Below are positions 12,334 through 25,177 of a DNA stretch of 64,000 nucleotides, one piece after another. Within the stretch, counting starts at the first letter, position 1, and the number at the start of each line of letters is the position of its first letter. The stretch is from Echria macrotheca (taxonomy: Eukaryota; Ascomycota; Sordariomycetes; Sordariales; Schizotheciaceae): NCBI GenBank assembly GCA_030411725.1, contig MU839843.1:62001-126000 (forward strand), read 5' to 3'. A program made the position numbers and the translations under genes. The notes below the pieces were generated by a model. It had not been told where the DNA came from. It searched no databases and was given only the letters and a program-made list of their open reading frames with translations.

Positions 12334-13228
12334 ATGTCAACAGCTCCCGCACACTACCAAGCGGCCCAGCCCGCGGCCCAGCCCGCGGCCTATCACGATT
12401 CACGACGTAACAAGGAGACCGGCCTCCTAACCCGCTGGGTTCCCGAGAGGTTGAAGCATTCGGCTCTCTACCGCTGGTTCCTCCGGCTTGTTCGCTTCCT
12501 GCAATTCGTCTCGTCGGCAGTCTCCCTCGGCATCTTTTCCTCTCGAGTGTACAAGGTCTACCGTCTGGTAAACTCGATCAAAACTCGCCGGGGCATCAAT
12601 GGCTCGTACGGCGCCGTCGAGGGCATTCTCGCCGCTGCCGTTCTTTACACCATCCTCGCCATGCTGATGTCGTTCCTGCTCAAGGGTGGCTCGCGCGGTC
12701 CGAGATGGATCCGATGGCTCTGGGTGTTGTTGGATCTGCTGTTCGTTGGCGCTTTCATCGCCGTGGCTGTCTTGACGCGTCCAGACGGTGGTCCCGCCGG
12801 CCCTAAGCACTGCTACGACAACCGGGATGCAGACAATCTCAGCAACTACACCGGAAACGTTACCAATTCGGACGATGACAGCTGCAACCTGCCGTGGGGA
12901 ACATTTATCCTGGCCATCGTCAGCACGTATGTATCTTGTGCCCATGTTGCCCGGAGTAGCACTAACGCACCGTCACAGTGTTCTTCACGCCATCACCGCA
13001 GCTTTCCACGAGGTGCGCGATCGATACAGAGAGCACCATGCTACCAAGGAGCAGATGGCTGCCTACCACAACGGAAATGGATATCAGAATGGTCAAGGAT
13101 ATGCCAATGGCACAGGAGCCGGGTACACCACCGGACACGGCCCGGTGCAGCACGCCAACGGTCATGGCCAGACATATGCTCCCAACGGCACAAATGGTAC
13201 CGTTGGTGCCCGTGGAGCAGCATATTAA
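12334..13228 (+). CDS. Four-TM MARVEL-like membrane protein
   Basis: Two exons (12334-12926 and 12979-13228, intron GTATGT...CACAG), 280 aa. After a short N-terminus with a 12-bp tandem repeat coding AAQPAAQPAA, four hydrophobic segments follow: around VRFLQFVSSAVSLGIF, GILAAAVLYTILAMLMSFLL, WLWVLLDLLFVGAFIAVAVL, and WGTFILAIVSTVLHAITAAF. The third loop has N-glycosylation-like NYT and NVT sites and two Cys. The C-terminal tail is Gly/Asn/His-rich (YHNGNGYQNGQG and similar repeats), low-complexity and presumably cytosolic. The layout matches fungal MARVEL-domain proteins of membrane apposition and trafficking. No specific function is assigned. Confidence 0.8.
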
Positions 13229-13410
13229 CCGTCGAGCGCACCGGAGGGTCGGATCTTGGTTGAGAGTAGAACACAATAAACATGGCTTTCCTTCTGGGTT
13301 GGGACGGATATATATACAGTCTTAGATACCCATTGTACTTCGGATCAAATACCTAATGTTTTCACTCCATCTCCACCAACGTCGGCCTATTCTTGCGCCG
13401 GGTGATGCAT

Positions 13411-14170
13411 TTAGAGCAGCTTTTGCTTATCCGCCTTAGCAGCCTCGAACGCCTTGATGAGAGCCGGATACCAGATATTGGCCATCTTGACATCCCCGCC
13501 GTCGTTCGGGTGGATACCGTCCCGGTTGTCGCTGCTTCCGCTGAAGCTCGTGTACTGGTCCACAACCCAGATGGGTGACTCGGTCTTGTTCTGTTGCTGG
13601 GCCCAGGGAGTGATGGCCGCGTTCAGCTGCTGCACCTTGGAGTTGTAGTTGCCAATGCCGAGAGGGATGATTTGGGCCACCTGTGAATTTCAGTTTGTCT
13701 CATGTCGCTTGGCTTGCACTATCACAGCGAGAACTTACCACAATCTTCATGCGCGGGTTAGAATCCCTCATTTGCTTGACAAGCGTGGTGAATGCGGCAA
13801 TGATGTCGGTTGTGCTCTTGCTCTGCTGCACAATGTCGTTGGTGCCGAGATGCATGGTGATTACATCGGCGGGGTTCTTCTGCAACCAGCCAACGAGCTG
13901 CTTCTGATTGGCGATGTTGATGGCAAGGAAGCCTGAGTGGCCCTCGTTATCGCGGTCGTACTTTGTGTCACGGCAGTTGTTCTCGGTCCTGCCCGACCCG
14001 ACGAAGTCGACTGACGCCCATTCGGTCGACTGCAGCTTGTTCCACAGCTTGGATCTCCAGCAGACAATTTCGGTAATCGAGTCACCAAACGGCATGTACC
14101 GCAGCGTGGCGTTCTGGGCTGCTGCGGTGCTAGCTGCAAGGACGGCGAGGGCGGTGCTGAGTTGGACCAT
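13411..14170 (-). CDS. Secreted SGNH hydrolase (CE3-like esterase)
   Basis: Two exons (13739-14170 and 13411-13680 on the minus strand; intron 13681-13738, GTAAGT...CACAG), 233 aa. There is a signal peptide to about residue 18 (LAASTAAAQ). SGNH blocks are in order: block I FGDSITE with nucleophile Ser31, block II Gly in FVGSGRTENN, block III LGTNDI with the Asn, and block V DGIHPND with Asp and His. The order and short length match secreted family CE3 acetylxylan esterases and related fungal SGNH/GDSL enzymes that deacetylate plant cell-wall polysaccharides. No carbohydrate-binding module is present. The gene is convergent with the MARVEL-like gene, stops 180 bp apart. Confidence 0.88.
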
Positions 14171-16297
14171 GATGGCGGTGGGTTTGGCTGCAGACCTAGG
14201 CTGAGTTTACAACGAGAAGACGTGGCGGATCAATCTTTCACAATGCGGGCGCCTTTTGAGCTTTATGACTTTGTACGGACTCCGGTCCCCGGATTCTTGA
14301 CTGGCGACCATTCCGAAAGCAGCCTGAAGAGTACAGATTCGCCTGTGCTCTACATAGGTCACCAGAATTACCCAGCTTAGCCGGGGCAAGGCCAAGAACT
14401 CTTTAGTACGCTTAATAACAAAGTGTAAAAATGTTTGGGAATTTCTCCGCGTTGGGTGCCCTGGGTTCGGTCGGTTAAGTGGAATTCCCCATTTGTTTTA
14501 CCTGCCAAGTGCAGGCGATTGCAACTTGGCCAGTGTCACAGATATGACATGTGGAAGTAGTGCGTAAATTCATATGATCTTACATGTACAAGGAACCGAC
14601 TTGGTTCTGATTAACTTACTGTCTCCACATTCCAATCAGGACTCGAGTACCTGAGTCGTTTGCACCAACTTCAGGGGGGGAGCCCGAAGACGGCTTAGGC
14701 AGGGAGACTAGGCACTAGTTTAGTACCCATGTATGGCTCACTTTAATGCAAAGACGTGGTCAGAATTTGTGATCACTGCTGCTAGATATCTGTCAGGTTG
14801 GAAGCGAGAGATTGAAGCAAGGACGCGATTTCACCACTTGAAATCATCATCTCATGTCAGAAACACTGATAGGCGCGCGTGCTTGGTCATCTGAAAGCTG
14901 CAGCTGTCATTCAGCCCACCCCGCAGAAATTCCCGGTTGAGGGGTACCCCACGGGCTCGGATGAGCGGCAGCGGGGAGTGTAACACCACGGGGGTACGGA
15001 GCGGCCATGGGGCGTAGTGTGGATATATTGCCAAACTGCCCTGCCAGCATGCCGATACCACGGTACTAGAGTGCCGGTGTGCTTCAATTTCCGGGGCGGG
15101 TCCCGGCCCCGGTTCATCGGAGGGTCTCCCCGAAGCATTGAAGTGGAATTCGCTCAATCTTTTCCGATATTGATCGGTTTGTCTGGTCAGTGTCATCTAA
15201 TGCAAGATCGCGCTATCTAGGTATGTCGGCTTTCACTTTCTACTAGCATCCTACGTGGCTCAGTGAGTCCCCCGAGGAAGCAGCTCAGCTTCAAGTTTAA
15301 GACTTAGACCAAACACCATGATACATTTGCCAGGAAACGTGCCCCAAACTGCCCGAACACTTAACCTGGGCGCCAACTGCAGGCATGTTAACGCCGTCGA
15401 AAGTTCCTACCTAAATCGACGGGTCAGCTGTAATCCGAGGCGGTAAGCGGTGGGTGTGTTTCACAGGTTCGTGAAGTGAGAAGCCACAATCTCATTGCCT
15501 GAGGGAAATAGTTCTCAGCGATCAGGAAATCTTTCAACCGCTCAACCAATCCCATCTCGCGAACACTTTACTGACCGCAAACCGGCTAGCCACCGCAGCT
15601 TGAGATTAGAATTTCTCTTAGGTGCTGAATCTCCATCTCTGTCTGATATGTAAACATACACACTTCGAGGCATCAACTTTCAGGGGTTAACAAAAAAGAT
15701 GCCTAACAACCCGTCTCGAACCAACAGTCAGATAATAAGCTGATGCGTTTCGTCAAATACTATCACAACCTATCGTCGGTCGTCCAATGCTAAGGTCTGG
15801 AACGCTGCATTACTTGCTGATGTGAGACATTGCCACACCACTTTTTCGTAGCGAATTAGAACATTGGCAGATCCAGCCAGTTGGTGGGATGGGGTTCTGG
15901 AATGCAGACAAATGACAGCTCAAAACCACGCTAATTGCTCACGCTCGAGTCTCGACAAATCGCGTACTCCCAGAGGCGAGGTGGCCGGTGGGGGCGCCTG
16001 CCCGGGAGCCAATCCGACCGGCGCTGTTCAGCCTCAATGAGGATTCAGGCCCCAACTTGTCGCCAGGCTCTCACTGGGAGGGTGATCATTACAGGGCGTG
16101 CCATGCTGTCGGGCTTCGGCGTTCCCACCATCTTGGCTGGAAGAGCTGAGATTGGGTCGACGTCTGCATGTCTTAGTCATGGCGTGATGAAGGAGGGTGA
16201 TGCTTAAATCTCAGAGCCTCCCCGTCGATGTCGGCGGGGTAAGGTGTGTTGTAGTGGTTGCTAGACTCGCTCCTTCTTCCCTGAATCATTGGTACAG
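14171..16297. other. Divergent intergenic region
   Basis: About 2.1 kb upstream of both the SGNH esterase (minus) and the monooxygenase (plus). Only short frames are present. A TATCTAGGTA motif lies near 15213. No RNA gene or repeat was identified. Confidence 0.5.
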
Positions 16298-18118
16298 ATG
16301 GATATCCTGATCATCGGCGCCGGCCCGAGCGGACTCTGCGCGGCCAAGACGTTCCTGCAGCACGATGCCGCCGCCAAGATCCGCATTGTCGACTCGAGGG
16401 CGAGCCTGGGCGGCGTGTGGTCGCAGGAGCAGATCTACCCGACGCTCAAGACCAACAACGTCTTCTCCATGATCGACTTCTCCGACTTCCCCATGGACTC
16501 GGCCCGCTTCGGCATCGGGCCGGGCGAGCACGTCACCGGAGAGACTATGAACGCTTATCTCCGAGCGTATGCCGACCACTTCCACCTGACGGACAAGCTC
16601 CGTCTCAACACGCGCGTTGTCGAAATTCGCCGCCAGTCAGAGAGTGGAGGGAAGTGGGAGGTGGTCGTCGACAAAGGCGAGGTCCTGTCGTGCGACAAGC
16701 TCGTCGTGGCTACAGGAGTGCTCAGCAGTCCACATCTACCCGAGATTCAGGGGTCCGAAGAATTCCACGCGCCCCTGATCCATTCGTCGAGCCTCGGCCG
16801 CGAGGCGAACCATATCCTTCACGACCCGGGTATCAAGTCGGTCGCGGTGCTGGGCGGATCGAAGTCCTCATACGATGCCGTCCATCTCGCGACGTCGACG
16901 GGGCATACGGTCGAGTGGATCATACGGAAGTCGGGGCGGGGCCCGGTGTGGGTCTTCCCGGCGTTCACCATGATGGGGCCGTTCCGGGCGCTCCGGGAGG
17001 GACTGGTCACACGGCGGTTTATCAGCTTCATGTCACCGTGGAGCTTCCCGGACTACTCGGGATTCGCGTGGCTACGGAAGCTGCTGCATTCCAGCCCGAT
17101 CGGCCGGGCAATCACCCAGGCGTTCTGGGGAAAGTTGCGCGCCGAAACGCTGCACGACTGCCGATACCAGGAGGACAAGCTGTTTGGCGATCTGGAACCG
17201 GAGCAGAACCCCTTCTGGTGAGTTTATTGCCAAGTGTAGTCGTCGTGTCTCCCCTAATGGCTTCGTGTCAGGTACGGAACCTCTTCAGGGGTGCTCAACT
17301 ATGACGCCGACATCCTCGCCCTCATCAAGTCCGGCCAAGTCCGCGTCCACCGCTCCGACGTCTCCCATCTCTCTCACCACGCCGTTCACCTGAAAGAGCC
17401 CGACCGCTCCATCCCCGTCGACGCCTTCATCGCCTGCACAGGTTACTCCGCCAAGCCATCGTTAAACTTCTCCCCCTCGACGATCCACTCCGAACTTGGC
17501 GTGCCCACCACCTCCCTGACGAAAACCCAGATCGAGTTCTGGTCGCGCCTCGAGGGCGCAGCCGACGCGACCATCGGCACCGAGTTTCCTCGTCTCCTTG
17601 GCGGACCCTTTTACTCTCCCACCTCAACAACACCGCAGAGTTTCAACCCCGGCTCGACGAGCGAGGCGGAGGCGCCGTACTCTCCATGGCGGCTGTACCG
17701 GGGTATTGCTCCGCCTGGGCTGACGGCAAGGGGTGATAACTCGCTCGTGTTCCTCAACATGTTCAGCGGGGTGGCCAACACGCCGCGGATAGAACTGCAG
17801 TGTTTGTGGACGCTGGCGTATTTCTGCGATGACATTCCCTCGGTGCGGCGAGATCGGGAGGAGAATAAGGTGTGGAGCGAGACGGCGTTATTGGCGCGCT
17901 ATGCGCGGCATCGGTCGCCGTATGGGCATGGGCGTTTTTATCCTGATCTGGTGGTTGATCAACTGCCATATTGGGATTTGCTGCTTCATGATCTGGGACT
18001 TGAAACGAGGAGAAAGGGGGGCGGATGGAGGGAGCTGTTTGAGACGTACGGGCATGCGGATTATAAAGGGGTTGTTGATGAGTGGGTCAACAGGAGAAAG
18101 CTTGCTGGGTCAAAGTGA
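16298..18118 (+). CDS. FAD/NAD(P)H-dependent monooxygenase (FMO-like)
   Basis: Two exons (16298-17217 and 17272-18118; intron GTGAGT...TGTCAG), 588 aa. The N-terminal FAD-binding Rossmann motif is IIGAGPSGL (residues about 5-13), followed by the acid residue ending the second strand (IRIVDSRASLGGVW). KLVVATGVLSSPHLP is the ATG-type motif of flavoprotein monooxygenases, and VAVLGGSKSSYDAV is the second nucleotide-binding (NADPH) motif. The family hydroxylates or oxidises small molecules, often in secondary metabolism. The second exon carries a further DAFIACTGYSAKP segment (TGY motif). No biosynthetic core gene lies within 10 kb, so a cluster role is not supported. The upstream codons from 16289 have no ATG. 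Confidence 0.88.
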
Positions 18119-18504
18119 TGGCTGGAGGATATAGTAGTTAGATCGTTCACTCACGTTCGTTTCGTCTCCAGTGTTCTAATGTCAAGGTAGACTCATAAAT
18201 TCATTGCTCGGCCTCTGTTACCACGTATCGATGCCTCCAACACAAACCGCTGTTCCAGACCACCTCGCCCAGGTACAACCAACACCCTGACTAGAAAACA
18301 GTTTACCTTGGAATCCCGCAAATGCCTACCCGTCCTAGAGGCAGCTAAAAGATTGTGTGGGTTATCATGGGGGTCCGCTGGAGCACCGTTATGGTTCTCG
18401 ATTTTGGAGCAATGATTCCGGCGAGCATACGGACCCGTACTCATCTAATCTATATAGGTACCTCCATTAACGTCCACGGTCCTTAGTATGAGTATCCCAC
18501 CACC
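18119..18504. other. Convergent spacer
   Basis: Tail-to-tail spacer between the monooxygenase and the interrupted membrane gene. It holds a TAGGTACC motif near 18455 and nothing else recognised. Confidence 0.5.
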
Positions 18505-19769
18505 TCATCCTTCTGAACGGTCGGGCGTTGTTTGTGAACCAGAGGCTGCGTCTGATCCAAGCGCTCTGTTACGACCTTGTATTGCCGCCGCCTCGTATTC
18601 TGCGAGACAGATCGCGTCATCCTTTTTGATTGCATCGGAGCCATAAACACCAGCAATGCGTTCAGCAGCCACCGTCGAGGCTGTAGAATCTGCAGTATCC
18701 GCCTTCTGCGAGACTTTGTTGACACCTTGTTGGCTGCGTGTTTCATCCTTTTCCATAGCCGGTAGAGAATCTCGAATTATCAAGATCCGGGTGCCATTAC
18801 CACGGCTTCCTGCCAGCCGTGAGATGATTCTCTTGCCCTCAAGGACCTTGGCTAGTCTTAGCAGAGACGGTCTTTCTGAAAATGAGAGCTCCTGTAGGAA
18901 CTGTCCCAACATGACCTCTTTGGTTTCCGAAGCTGCAGGGACTTTTTGGCGGAGCGTTCCTAGTTGTATTGCCGGCTCAGAGAATACATCAAATTCTGGA
19001 ATGCCGTATCGCTTAGGCATGGGGCGGTATTGCAGGAGGATCGCTGCGAGAGCGGCGCCGCAAAGGGTAGTCAAAAGGGAACCCGCAATGATGAATGTCC
19101 AGACCGCCCAAGGCTGAGCAACGAAGCGCTGTATCGAATTGCCCACCGTCGCCATGGTTGCCATTTCCGGAGGTATAGGAAATTCACCGAAAAGCCCCCT
19201 GTCGCCCAAGGTCATATTGACGAAGACAGATGCTGTGGATCCGGAGCGGAAGCTGATGGCGAGAAAGTTTTGTAGCCGTTCCAAGTCATCTGTACTTCCT
19301 AAGCCCGGCATGTCTCTTATAGTATTCAGACTTTCTAGGACACTTTGCGCCGTGGAACTGGTTTTGTTGTCGTCAAAGGAAAATATTTGGTCCCAAAGGG
19401 ACTTGAAAAGGTCCATTCTTAGATCGAGCGGCACCAGTGGCGAATTTCCCACCACAGATCGAATGGAGAGATCTATGCGGTCGTATATGGTCTCTGTCCT
19501 CTGACTATAAGCGGTCAAGAGAGTAGTGCTATCGGCCTCGAATCCGTGAGCAGTCCATAAGCTTTGGCGGTTACAGCCCGGTGTCGTGTTGATTCCGTAT
19601 CGACGGAGCCTCCAACCTGCGATTATTAGCTGCTGTGGCCGCGCCCGCTAGAGCTACTTCCTGGTTCGAAATCGAATGTGGAAGACATACCGGCTGCGAT
19701 GGAGCCATTGACCTCTTTACCACAAAGGAGTACACATTGTGTTCCATTGATACCGATATAGCCCTGGCA

Positions 19770-19774
19770 GTCTT
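19770..19774. repeat. Target site duplication, left copy
   Basis: GTCTT directly outside the left LTR, identical to the five bases outside the right LTR (25307-25311). Five bp is the usual duplication length for Ty1/copia integrases. Confidence 0.88.
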
Positions 19775-19903
19775 TATGGGGAGAAATGAAGGTATATGGA
19801 TTTCTGGTGGAAGGAAGAGAGGGAAACCAGATCCGCACGAGGGGAAATAGCAGCACAAAGGCTGTAGTGGAAACCTAGATGTAGGTCTATAGGTCCCACA
19901 ACA
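19775..19903 (-). repeat. 3' LTR (left copy)
   Basis: 129 bp. On the minus strand it begins TGTTGTGGGACC and ends CCCCATA; the expected TG...CA ends are intact at the start and changed CA to TA at the end. It differs from the other LTR at nine positions (19778, 19794, 19796, 19849, 19866, 19876, 19883, 19889, 19891), all transitions in CpA/TpG context. Eight of the nine carry the mutated state in this copy. Confidence 0.9.
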
Positions 19904-19915
19904 CACCCCCTCATC
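19904..19915 (-). other. Polypurine tract of the copia element
   Basis: Minus-strand GATGAGGGGGTG immediately precedes the TGTTG start of the 3' LTR, the expected position of the plus-strand DNA primer. Its G-run escaped RIP. Confidence 0.75.
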
Positions 19916-20956
19916 ACAGCTACAAACTATCTACCTATCTTTCTATCTAGGATATCGTAATCTTTTCCATAATATTTTCCTCCTTTAATTAATTAACCCA
20001 GGGAATTTACTTAGCTTATAATCCCAATATAATACAAAAACACTTATACTTATCCAAAAGTAACGGCTTCGTCAGTTCATCTACCACCACCTCCGTACCA
20101 GAAATATATTATATATCAAAATCTCCTTTTACCGTATAATTAATTATTTACTTATACTATATATTAATCGTTCTTATTCTTACGAATTTAAGGAAATTTA
20201 GTACTAAGTACGTAGCGTTTGCGCTATTAGTATATAAGATAATTAATTGTAATTGCTTCTTTCCAAAACTATTTAAAAGTCTTCTAATTTATATAATTAT
20301 TTAATTAATAAAAGTAAGGTTTATAAACTCTGCTTTAATAGTAAAATATACGATAAAGGTTTACTTTTTTAACTTCTAAAGGATTAAATCTTTAATAGTA
20401 AAGATTACGTATTTTTTAATATTAAATTTCGTAAAAAGGTTATTTATAAAACTTATATTTATATAATTACGTAACTATAAATTTTTAAATACGTAATTTC
20501 CTTTTAAAACGATTTTATATATTTAGGTACCTATAAAATATTTAAAAAAGTATTTTATTAAATTAAAATACTACTATAAAGGTTTAGAATTAACTTCGTA
20601 AAACTTTCCAACTATATATATAATATCTCCTTTTATACCAATTACGAAATAGTTAAAAATACCTATAATTTTAATATATCTTTTTTATTTACCCTTAACT
20701 AATTTCTAGATCTTAAAAAAAATAAATTTCGGTAATTATAATATTTTAACAGGTTTTAAGCCTTTATAACCGTACTTTAAGATAATTACTTCGTATAACT
20801 AGTTTATAAAAGGAAAATAATACGTTATTTAATATCTCTTATAATATTGTATTTTAAATATTACTAAATTTCTTTAAAACGCTTTAAAATAAAGTATTAA
20901 TTAAATTTGTTAAGAAATTAATAAATCTTTTTGGGTAAAAAGCTAATAGGAACTAT

Positions 20957-20974
20957 ATTATTAACGTATAGTAG
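20957..20974 (-). other. Decayed reverse transcriptase catalytic box
   Basis: The minus strand reads LLYVNN, matching the copia LLYVDD box with both Asp codons GAT changed to AAT. The metal-binding aspartates are gone, so the enzyme would be dead regardless of the many stops around it. Confidence 0.6.
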
Positions 20975-21079
20975 TAGTATTATTTCTTTATTTTAATTAA
21001 CGAAAATATAAGCTTTCTTTATAAGTAATTTAAAGCCATAGCTTTATAAAATAGAAATAAGTATTTTATATTAATAAAG

Positions 21080-21106
21080 GGCGCTTTAACGTAAACCGTA
21101 TAAAGC
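21080..21106 (-). other. Decayed copia RT signature (ALYGLRQ-type)
   Basis: The minus strand reads ALYGLR, stop, SA. Ty1/copia reverse transcriptases have (S/A)LYGL(K/R)Q here, about 130 bp before the YVDD box, as seen. The CAA to TAA change is a canonical RIP nonsense mutation. Confidence 0.65.
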
Positions 21107-24100
21107 TTTTTTTAGTTTTTAAATGTATTTTATATTTGCTTTAATATTATAAGGTTACTTAATATAGTATTTGTAATTATTGGGAATATTAGTACTAAAA
21201 TATATTAGTTTAAAGTTGTATTATTTTATATACCAGCCTAAAACTATAATAATAGCAAAAAAGATCTTAATAAATATAAAATTCGTAATAGTAACGTAAA
21301 TTTTTTTAAAGCTTTAATATTTAACTTTAAAGTTACTATAAACGATTTATTATACCCTTATTAAGTAGATCTTTATATCTGGATTAAACTTCTTATTGTA
21401 GACTTATTTGCTAGGGAGAATGTGTTTAAACCTGTTATTATAAACAAACTTAAAGATATTCTTTTACTTTAAACCCTTTACTTATTCCTTTATAGTTAAT
21501 TGTTAATAGTTTTTATAATTCGGGAAACGGATAGCAGTTTAATAATTTTAAGGAATAAGTTTTTTTATTATTTATACGATAAGGTTAGCTTCAATTAAAA
21601 AAAGAATAATAGTAACTTTTTAAAAGATTTTCTCTTTTATTAAATAGTAAAGGTAAAGCTAGTATTTTCTGTTGTGAAGTTGTTTATAATATCCTAGCGA
21701 TTTTGGTTTAATACGTTTTAATTTTCTTACCCTTTTAAATTTTAAAGGTTAGGTAAATTATTAAAAGTTAAGCTTGGGTAATAGTTTATTTAATTACTTT
21801 AAGAAAACGCTTTTACTTTAGGGAATAGGAGCTTTCGAATTGATTTTTTTTAACTTAATAGCGTTAAAAAACTCCTTATTATTAAAATCTTTACGATCGA
21901 GGATTAACTGGTTAGGTGGGTAGTTATTATTATCCTTATTGTTATTAGAATTGTCTTTCTTAGTACTTGTATTAAAATCGCTGGAATTTAAATTTTTTAA
22001 AGCTTTTTTAAAGTTTAAGCTTTCGTTAAATTAAATATTGTAGTTAGTAAGTTCCTTTGTATTAGTAGAAAATATATTTAATATAGAAGATATAGATAGA
22101 TCGGTAATTTTGGGAGGTAATTAAATGGGTTTAGGTTTTACTTTAGTTGCTTTTTATATATCTTTCTTTGGAAATCGTAATAGTAACGGTAATTGGGTTT
22201 TTAACTTTATTATGGGTTTGGATTTGTATTTTTCCTTAAAATGTACTGATTTTTTACGTTTTGGTGCCTTTTACTTTATAATATACTTATACTTTTTAGG
22301 GAACTTAATAATAATAAAGTTAGGTATAGTTTTTATCTTAGTAACGGTAGTATTACTGAATATTGCTTTGTATTTTATAGAGGGATTTTCCTTAAAGCCC
22401 GGGGGGTTTTGTACGTTTTTATTAAATTATATAGCACTAACTTTAATAACTTTATTTAGATTAAAGTTTTAAATATAAAAGATTTTGCCGTAGATATTTA
22501 CGTAGTTAATAAACTTACCCTTAAGTACTTTAGGAGCTATTTTATTACTTTTTTCCCAATAAACTTACTTTATAAAGTAATATGCGTTGTAAAAGTAAAT
22601 ATATAAATGTTTAATATATGGAAAATTTGCTAAGTCCGGTATAGTTAAACTTTTGGCTAGAATTTACTAAGGGGACTTATTTCTCTTATTTGTACGAGAG
22701 GGGAGAAGGTTTTAAACTTTAATTATAGTTTTAAAAACGAAAGGCTATAGGTAAATAAGTATTATAAGGTTGATTATAGTTGTTTTGGCCTTCTTTGTAA
22801 TAGTTTTAATTATATATTTAGGTTTACCGTTTTGCTAGGGAAAGTAAGGAATTATTTTGTTAATCTTTACTTTTTTGGACTTTGCTTATTTGTAAATTTT
22901 TTTATTTTAGAATTTGAAAACTTCTTAACTAAATTTTATTCCTCCGTTGATACTGAGAATTTTAAGGGAAGTATTAGTTTGAGTTTTAAGCTATAAATAA
23001 ATTTTTTTAATTTGCCCGTAAGTATTTCCTTTCTCTTGAAGAAAATGAAGCTAGTAGTAGTTAGAAATAATATCTATAAAAATCATAATATATTAATAGT
23101 TAAAGTATCCTTTTTAATTGAGGTTAATGAAATTGATATGTATAAACTTGAAAGATTTAATTGCTACGGTATAAGCTTTTTTAGGTAGTTTATTTGTTAT
23201 TTTGCTTATAACGTAAAATTTGTAGAAATAAGTTTTTGGATTTTTAAAAGTAATATTAGCGTTTTTATAAATTTTAGCAATAGTTTCCTTACTTACGTAT
23301 ATAAGGCGCTGATATATTGTATTGTAGTTAATAAATATAAAAATAGTTTTTTTTAGCTATATAAATATTTTTGTTTAGGTTAGGGTTTACCTTTGCTAAA
23401 ATAATAAATAATCTATCCGTTTTTAACAATCTCGTAATATTTTTTATTATCTTTAACTTTAGGGAATTAATTTTATAATTTTAGACGAAGTTAATATCAA
23501 GTATAGTATAACTACTAATAAAAGTAACTGGGCTTTGTAGGTAGTATATTATATGTTAGACTTTAAGTGTTGTTATTCCTTTGTTACTATTTAGTATTTT
23601 AACTACAGCTTTCCCGTAATATAATGCTTATATGAAATTATTAGTTGCTAAGAAGAACTTAATTAGTTTCGGTAGAGGTTAAAGCTCCGTAAACTATTTA
23701 AATTAATTAAAAATTGCGCTATAAGCTTTAATATTGAATATTACGAAATCTCTTATAATAATTAATTACCTTTAACCTTATTAGGCTTTATGGTAAGTGG
23801 TTACTATAAGTTATAACGTTTGCTGTCGCGGGGGGTTTATTAAAAATTTAATTTAGAAAAGTTGTAATTATAAAAGGCGGTTACTAAAATACTTATATTT
23901 AAGAAGGTAAAAGTAAATAGAAGATTAACGTTTTTTTTATAATTTGACTTTAAGTTTCCTGTGGTTGTTGATAGCGTTATTAATCTATTAGTGTTGTTGT
24001 TAAAGGTTGCTATAATTTTATAGGAGTTAAACTTTTTCTTTTAACTATTTAGTATTTTTTCGGGGTTGTAATAAAAGTAATTTTTTATTTTATTTGGAAT

Positions 24101-25165
24101 ATGCTTGCTATACGGCTTATAATATATTAATCCTTATATAATTTTATTAGGGCAATTGAGGTATTAAATCTTAGGTTTAAAATTGGAATTAATATTATTT
24201 TAATTGTTGTTGTTACTTTAGTGAGTAAAAAGTTGAGCTATTTTAGGAGTAGCTTTTTTATCGTTTGAAATAGCTATTAATTTTTAAAGAAAATCCTTTT
24301 AAATTAGCTTACCTTTCGTTAAATTACGTTTTTAAAAGTTATATTTGCGAGGATAAGTTTCCTTTAAACCCTATAACATTATATATAAGTATATAGAGTT
24401 TTCTAGCTTTTAATTAAGTTATAAGAACTTAGTTTTAACGACTTAAACTTTGTTAATATATGCGGATATAAAGTCGTATTTAAAGCGCTTTATATAAGTA
24501 AATTTGTAAAGTAAGGTACTTATAGCGTTTTGGGATAGAGAGAGTATATAAGTAGTAATAAAGTCTTAAATAACCCGGGGGTTTTACTTCTTTATATTCT
24601 ATTTATTATTTACTAATAACTGCTTAATCTTTAGGGAGAAAAAGTGCGTTATAATATATAATATTATACTTTGTTGTTTTTTTTACTTAATTCTTATTTC
24701 CTCTTTATTAGGTTTGGGTATATTTTTATTAATAAAATTATCGAGGTTTTGGATTGAAAAAGCGCGTTGGACGTTGGTTTTTTATGATATAAGGTTATCT
24801 TTTCCCTTTAGGGTTGGAACTGTAATTGTATTGTCGTTACTTATAATAAATAAAATTGCGTTTAATCTTATATTTATTTGTATAAATAGGATTATTGGTA
24901 TAGTTTGCTTATATAGTTTCTGTATATAGCGGAAGTTTGTATCTTATTATTTTAGCTATTAGCTAAAAACGTATATAGTTTAATATAGGTTAGGGTTAGT
25001 GGTGTTGCTAGGGTTGCGTCTACTTTTACAGAATAGCTATTAGTCCTTGCAGTACCTAAAGGCTTGTTTATATCCGTTGTAATTATTGGAAGAATTAGAT
25101 TGATTTTAATTGCTTTTTAATTGAAGATTATATAGGAATTGGTTATATAAGATTGTTACTGTAAA

Positions 25166-25177
25166 GGGTTTATAACC
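25166..25177 (-). other. Primer-binding site of the copia element
   Basis: Minus-strand GGTTATAAACCC directly follows the 5' LTR. It differs by two G-to-A changes from GGTTATGAGCCC, the complement of the anticodon stem-loop of initiator tRNA-Met, suggesting half-tRNA priming as in Drosophila copia. Confidence 0.65.

Noticed and set aside
22125..22472. 115-codon plus-strand frame inside the AT-rich element
   Set aside because: Chance open frame in AT-rich, RIP-mutated DNA; residues are Phe/Leu/Ile/Tyr-rich and the element reads on the other strand.
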